Source: Clostridia bacterium (GTDB taxonomy: Bacteria > Bacillota > Clostridia > TANB77 > CAG-508). From it: a stretch of DNA of 45,775 nt. This document shows, piece by piece, positions 42,112 to 45,775 of this stretch. Location: the NCBI GenBank assembly GCA_017528375.1, contig JAFXOY010000124.1:84209-129983 (forward strand). Direction: 5' to 3'. How positions within the stretch are numbered: position 1 is the first letter of the stretch; every line of letters starts with the position of its first letter. The translations under genes were made by a program, and so were the position numbers. The notes beneath the pieces were generated by a model. It ran no database searches. It was given only the letters and a program-made list of their open reading frames with translations, and was not told the DNA's origin.

Positions 42112-42603
42112 TTACCTATCAAAAAAATAAATTATTCTTACGTCTGAAAAAGATCCGTCATAATCCCAGAAGAAGTCATCAAAATCCAATACGTATTCTA
42201 TTCTTTTTACTAAATCTATTATAGGATTTTCTTTGTATCCGTTAATTAAAAAGTCCTCTTCTTTTCCTTCATAATCGTAATCTCTGACTTTTGGATTATC
42301 TTTTAAATACAATTTTACATCGGCTAAATTTGCTTCACTGAAATCATAACATCCATATCCCCCTTTTTTATATTCATCTATTTGATTTTTTAAATCTTGA
42401 GGGAGATTCTTTTCATATAGAGGCTTAACTGGAAAATCATCTTCTTTTCCCGAAAGATAGTCAAATAATTCTCCATTTCTTCCTGGATATAAATCAATAG
42501 GAACATAATTATTTTTATCGTCTTTTTTATAAAGTTTAATTTCTTTATATGTATTTAAATCTCTATCGAATTTTACAATAGTCAGATGAATATCAACACC
42601 CAT
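42112..42603 (-). CDS. Phage protein starting MGVDIH, unknown function
   Basis: 163 residues. MGVDIHLTIVKFDRDLNTYK, then YPGRNGELFDYLSG and a C-terminal acidic/aromatic part (LDFDDFFWDYDGSFSDVRI). Proteins with this MGVDIH start and GRN-E-F motif are common in phages. The start at 42603 is preferred to an ATG two codons upstream because of RBS spacing (GGAAG). No TAG. Confidence 0.6.
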   Translation of the reverse strand: MGVDIHLTIVKFDRDLNTYKEIKLYKKDDKNNYVPIDLYPGRNGELFDYLSGKEDDFPVKPLYEKNLPQDLKNQIDEYKKGGYGCYDFSEANLADVKLYLKDNPKVRDYDYEGKEEDFLINGYKENPIIDLVKRIEYVLDFDDFFWDYDGSFSDVRIIYFFDR

Positions 42604-42650
42604 AATCATACTTCCTTTCTCTTTAAATGTTTTCTTTTTTCTTCAATTAT

Positions 42651-42679
42651 ATTGTAACAAAAATTTTTTAAAAAATCAA
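42651..42679 (-). promoter_or_regulatory. Promoter of the MGVDIH gene operon
   Basis: TTGATT, 17 bp with TTTAAAAAATTTTTGT, TACAAT. Confidence 0.75.
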
Positions 42680-42682
42680 TAT

Positions 42683-42702
42683 AATGACATCATTATGTCA
42701 TT
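42683..42702. promoter_or_regulatory. Inverted repeat between divergent promoters, operator candidate
   Basis: AATGACAT-CATT-ATGTCATT, perfect 8-bp arms, placed just upstream of the minus-strand -35 and 45 bp from the plus-strand -35. Typical size for a dimeric repressor site. Confidence 0.5.
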
Positions 42703-42747
42703 CATATGTTAATTTTTTAATAGATATTGGTATATTATAATCTCTAT

Positions 42748-42776
42748 TTGACTTTTTTAAAGATTTTTGATATAAT
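42748..42776 (+). promoter_or_regulatory. Plus-strand promoter, family consensus
   Basis: TTGACT, 17 bp with TTTAAAGATTTTTGA, TATAAT. Drives the genes from 42799. Confidence 0.85.
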
Positions 42777-42798
42777 AAATAATAAAAGGAGAATAGTT

Positions 42799-43008
42799 AT
42801 GATTGTACTTTGTAAGGTTACAGAATGTAAATATTGTTCAAGTAGTGGCTTTTGTCATAATAAGCTTTTAGTTTTAACCCCTCAAGGAACCTGTAGTAGA
42901 ATTTATGATAACAAAGGGAGGATGAAGCCAAATTGGAATTTTGACGAAGAAGAGTCCCAAGAAGAACAAAAGAGGGAGGAAATTGATGATACTAAAAAGG
43001 ATAATTAA
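42799..43008 (+). CDS. Cys-rich small protein
   Basis: 69 residues. CKVTECKYCSSSGFCHNKLL and GTC give a four- to five-Cys cluster, probably zinc-binding, followed by an acidic tail. Start at 42799 after AAAGGAGAATAG. Overlaps the next gene by 23 nt. No TAG. Confidence 0.65.
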   Translation: MIVLCKVTECKYCSSSGFCHNKLLVLTPQGTCSRIYDNKGRMKPNWNFDEEESQEEQKREEIDDTKKDN

Positions 43009-43879
43009 TATATTGATTATATTAGAATTAATAATACTAATTAGTATATTTGGAATGTTTTTTATTAAAAAGGACAAACCTATACCTAAGGCTAGTATTG
43101 TAATAAGACCAGTTTCTGTGCATGAACAACCAACGCCCGCCTTAAACATTAGGTTTGCTTTTGTTGACTAGAAATTTGAAGAGTGCCGTTAGGAATTAAA
43201 TGTTGTTGATAGTGCCATATAGCCTACAACCAACGAAGTTATTAATATCGATTATGAAAATTAGGTTTATGTAGAAGAATTTGTTTAGTAGTATCAATAG
43301 TATGAAGAATCCATACTTATGGCTATTGCAAATGAGGAGATTGAATATTATGAAGTAGAGCAATACGAATATAATTATTTCGGAACAACAGTAGAAGAAG
43401 AAACTTATCAAGAGACAGAAAATGAGATAGAGGGAGTTTCGTACTAGGAGCTAGAAGAAGAAGAATTGATTTAGGATGCAGCGGACGTTGAATCTTCAAA
43501 CGGTACCGTAGGAAATCAAATAGTTGATTATGCTAGACAATGGATTGGCGTAACTCCTTATGTTAATTGGTATGATAGAATGGAAGATGGCTATATTACC
43601 AACTCTCTTGAAAATGGAACAGATTGTTCGGGCTTTGTTTCGTTAATTTACGATTCGTTTGGTATTGTAACGTCCGCAGCATCTGATGATTACCAATATA
43701 TGTCAAATATTGACTATGAAGATTTATAGGCTGGGGATGTTGTGGTCTATGGTAATGGAGGTCATGTTGCAATTTATTCAGGAGAAGATACTGTAATACA
43801 TTGTAGTAATTAGGATGTTGGAACTATTTAGAGTGATATGTGGTATAGAGATCCAACGGGTTATGTTCATATAGAGTAA
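42986..43879 (+). CDS. Membrane-anchored NlpC/P60 peptidase
   Basis: 297 residues, twelve TAGs. An N-terminal membrane segment (ILIILELIILISIFGMFFI, residues ~8-27) anchors the protein outside the cell. A long acidic Gln/Glu/Tyr-rich linker (~70-165) follows, then an NlpC/P60 domain: GTDCSGFVSLIYD (catalytic Cys), GDVVVYGNGGHVAIYSG (catalytic His) and VIHCSN. It would cut peptidoglycan peptides. Because it is anchored, it is more likely to act in wall remodelling or exclusion than in lysis. RBS GGGAGGA inside the previous gene. TAG density is extreme in the linker (QQYQQY). Confidence 0.8.
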
Positions 43880-43891
43880 GGAGAAGTTAAA

Positions 43892-44134
43892 ATGATTAAT
43901 GTTGATTTTATAGGAAAAAAGGGTTTGCATATACAAGGAGATATTTCTGCAGTTAGTGCAGAATGTATTCTTATTATGAGAGAAATTTATAAAAGAAATA
44001 AATAGGTCTATGGAGAAACAATAGCACAAGGATTATTAACTAATATGTTAGTAAAAGCCATTGTTGAAGATGTAGAAGAGGCTCCTGTAAAATGGGAGGT
44101 TAGTGACGAAGAAAAAATTGCTTATATGGATTAA
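43892..44134 (+). CDS. Small helical phage protein
   Basis: 80 residues, one TAG. MINVDFIGKKGLHIQGDISAVSAECILIMREIYKRNK...; the pattern of a short strand pair and helices recurs in small phage proteins of unknown function. RBS AAGGAGAAGTT. Confidence 0.55.
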
Positions 44135-44148
44135 GAAGGAAGGATAAA

Positions 44149-44601
44149 ATGAAAGTAGGTATTACTGGACACAGGACTCCAAGAATAAGAGGAAAAGAGA
44201 AGGATATTGAATGTTGGATAAGCGGGCAGTTAAAAAATTTAAAGGCGTGTTATAAAGACATTACTTTAATTACGGGGATGGCAGATGGTGTTGATCAGAT
44301 TGCTGCATTAGCCGCAATTAAATTAGGAATTGGTGTGGAATGTTATTTTCCTTATAAATATAAATTACATTCGAATCAGCAATATATTGTTGATAATGCA
44401 ATTGAGGTAAAATATATTGCTGAAAATTATTTTGGAAAGGGAACTTATATCAATAGAGATAGAAAGCTAGTTGAAGATTCTGATGTAATGCTGGTTGTAT
44501 GGGATGGAATTGCTACTGGCGGAACCTATTATACTTATAAATATAGTAAAACATTAGAGAAAAATATGTTCCTGTATCCTTGGAGAGGAGCGGTTTTATA
44601 A
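44149..44601 (+). CDS. SLOG-superfamily protein (YpsA/DUF1273-like)
   Basis: 150 residues. MKVGITGHRTPRIRG at the start and TLITGMADGVDQIAA, EDSDVMLVVWDG, TGGTYYTYKYSK form the Rossmann-like nucleotide-binding fold of SLOG proteins (relatives of DprA and LOG). Such proteins are proposed to bind nucleotide-derived ligands; the phage role is unknown. RBS AGAAGGAAGGAT. No TAG. One-base overlap with the next gene. Confidence 0.8.
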   Translation: MKVGITGHRTPRIRGKEKDIECWISGQLKNLKACYKDITLITGMADGVDQIAALAAIKLGIGVECYFPYKYKLHSNQQYIVDNAIEVKYIAENYFGKGTYINRDRKLVEDSDVMLVVWDGIATGGTYYTYKYSKTLEKNMFLYPWRGAVL

Positions 44602-45323
44602 TGAATTAGATCCAGGAAAATCTAAACATTGATCGGGGGCCGCGCATAATGATTCATACTTGCAATTCAAGATAGTGGTATGTTTATGATTTTTTGATTC
44701 CCTCTCTTGTTGAACAAGGTATTGAAGAATAGGATATAAAGGTTTGGCATGATTATACTAGAATTGGTAATTTACAAAGTTTTGTAGCAAGTATGAAATG
44801 GATTAAAGAAAATTGTGATCCAGCTCTTGCGATTTGGCATATTCAAGACGATGTTGTTATAAGTAAATATTTTAAACAAGAGATAGAAAAAGAGTATTAG
44901 GGGATAGCCTGCGGGTTCTGTTGTTATGATTGGAATGGCGGGACCATTAGTAAGATTGGACGGGTTCCCGCAAAAGATATGTGGTTTTCATTTCAATGTA
45001 TAAGAATTCCTAATAAATTAGCTGGATAGTTTTATGATTGGTTTTATAAAAACGCGGTTGTCGATAATCGTTTATGGGGGTTATATAAGGAGGGAAAACA
45101 TGATGATGAGTTTTGGCGAACCTTTATATATAATAATCATATACGAGAACATGTAATAAATTTAAAACCTAGTATAGTTGATCATATAGATTGGATGATT
45201 GGCAATAGCACAATAAATGATAGGGGGACTAATAATATTAGAAGAGCCTTCTATTGGTAGGACCATGGAGAAGTGCGGGAGCTGGAACGAAAACTGCATG
45301 AGGCTGGTCGATATGTTAGATAA
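44601..45323 (+). CDS. Glycosyltransferase-like protein (GT-A fold)
   Basis: 240 residues, six TAGs, the first at codon 3. RGPRIMIHTCNSRQWYVYDFLIPSL begins the fold; IWHIQDDVVISKYF (~85) gives a DDD-type metal/nucleotide-sugar motif; KHDDEFWRTFIYNN (~165) and LKPSIVDHIDW (~190) resemble the acceptor end of family-25-like transferases. It may modify phage DNA bases, capsid or host surface; which one cannot be told. Overlaps the SLOG gene at TAATG. Confidence 0.7.
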
Positions 45324-45775
45324 GACGGGGACCGCCGCATGATAAAAGTGTTACAAAAATAAAATATAATGAGTTTTAAATAATTAGGGGGATAAGACGA
45401 AAATTCGAGTTTTTCATTGTTTTTTCAATAAAAAACGGGGGATTTAAGTTTCAAAAACTAAGATATTTTGCGGGGGCCTGGGACTTTAAAAAATAATTTT
45501 AAATCGGGGGTCATGTTGCTTTCAACTGGCTCCCGCATTTTTACAAGGGGAACCTTTTTGCATATTCTATATGAAGAATAAGGCTCGCCAGCTTCGCAGG
45601 CTCGGCGGGCTTCGCCCAGCACCCTCGCTGGATTCTAGCTCGCTTCGCTCGCAAAGAATCTGCGCGAAGTAATAGAGAAAGACTAGGAAAAGATTTATTA
45701 GGCGATTACTATTTTTAGAAAAGTGTGCTAAATTTATCACTCGCTTTAAATATATAAGGAGTGATAAATTTAGCA
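45324..45775. other. Non-coding end region with G-runs, G/C hairpins and terminal inverted repeat
   Basis: 452 bp without a credible gene. Four GGGGG tracts occur at roughly 30-50 bp spacing (near 45387, 45436, 45473, 45505). They are followed by a G+C-rich patch with nested CTCGCTTCGCTCGC-type hairpins (45583-45670). The stretch is unlike the rest of the genome and may be a packaging, replication or recombination site. Confidence 0.45.
45726..45775. repeat. Perfect 17-bp inverted repeat at the window end
   Basis: TGCTAAATTTATCACTC and its exact reverse complement around a 16-nt A/T loop. It could be a terminator-like hairpin, a genome-end structure or the cause of an assembly break. Confidence 0.8.

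Overview
This window looks like part of a large, A+T-rich genome of a tailed phage of a Gram-positive, probably gut Clostridia-like (Bacillota), host. The evidence is strong AGGAGG-type ribosome binding sites, a phi-LC3-type holin, two modular peptidoglycan hydrolases and a long tail-fibre cluster. The clearest global property is that TAG is read as an amino acid, almost certainly glutamine (genetic code 15). Virion and lysis genes are full of in-frame TAGs, TAA and TGA end the genes, and a tRNA gene with a CTA anticodon and a Gln-like body lies at 30122-30212. All gene limits here use TAG = Gln.

Layout. 1-1051 is the N-terminal part of a GyrB/ParE-type topoisomerase subunit. 1266-3984 (minus) is the lysis cassette: SH3 protein, holin, small membrane protein, NlpC/P60-like endolysin, amidase endolysin. 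4147-11177 (plus) holds tail/baseplate and virion-associated proteins. 11268-17355 (minus) is an early-type region with an RNA-repair set (polynucleotide kinase and a DraRnl-like RNA ligase), a broken metallophosphoesterase and a secreted coiled-coil protein. 17491-26535 (plus) is a second tail-fibre cluster, including a 1870-residue fibre. 26597-28602 (minus) has a DUF2828/vWA protein related to Ro60/TROVE proteins. 28640-35960 (minus) is a tRNA and structured-RNA region with interspersed genes (homing endonuclease, thymidylate synthase, NUMOD1 protein). 35965-42603 (minus) holds many small accessory genes, each behind its own promoter. 42799-45323 (plus) has a Cys-rich protein, a membrane-anchored NlpC/P60 protein, a SLOG protein and a glycosyltransferase-like protein. 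The window ends in a non-coding stretch with G-runs and a perfect 17-bp hairpin.

Regulation. At least fourteen minus-strand units begin with nearly the same promoter (TTGAC/T, 17-bp spacer containing TTTAAAAATTTTTGA, TATAAT), often placed directly against the terminator of the preceding unit. Long early-type genes (topoisomerase, RNA ligase, DUF2828) contain no TAG, while late genes contain up to about twenty each. This fits a switch in TAG meaning during infection.

Most unusual is the RNA region. It contains a tRNA-Thr whose 3' half precedes its 5' half (circularly permuted). It contains a tRNA-Met split in the anticodon loop by 453 bp that are almost entirely a homing-endonuclease gene. 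Several tRNA-like genes lack an anticodon or T arm, and an RNA element bracketed by AAGAC...GTCTT recurs four times. There is also a ~0.9-kb structured non-coding RNA of the GOLLD/ROOL kind. With the kinase, ligase and Ro-like protein, this suggests a phage-encoded tRNA production, repair and quality-control system supporting a recoded genome.
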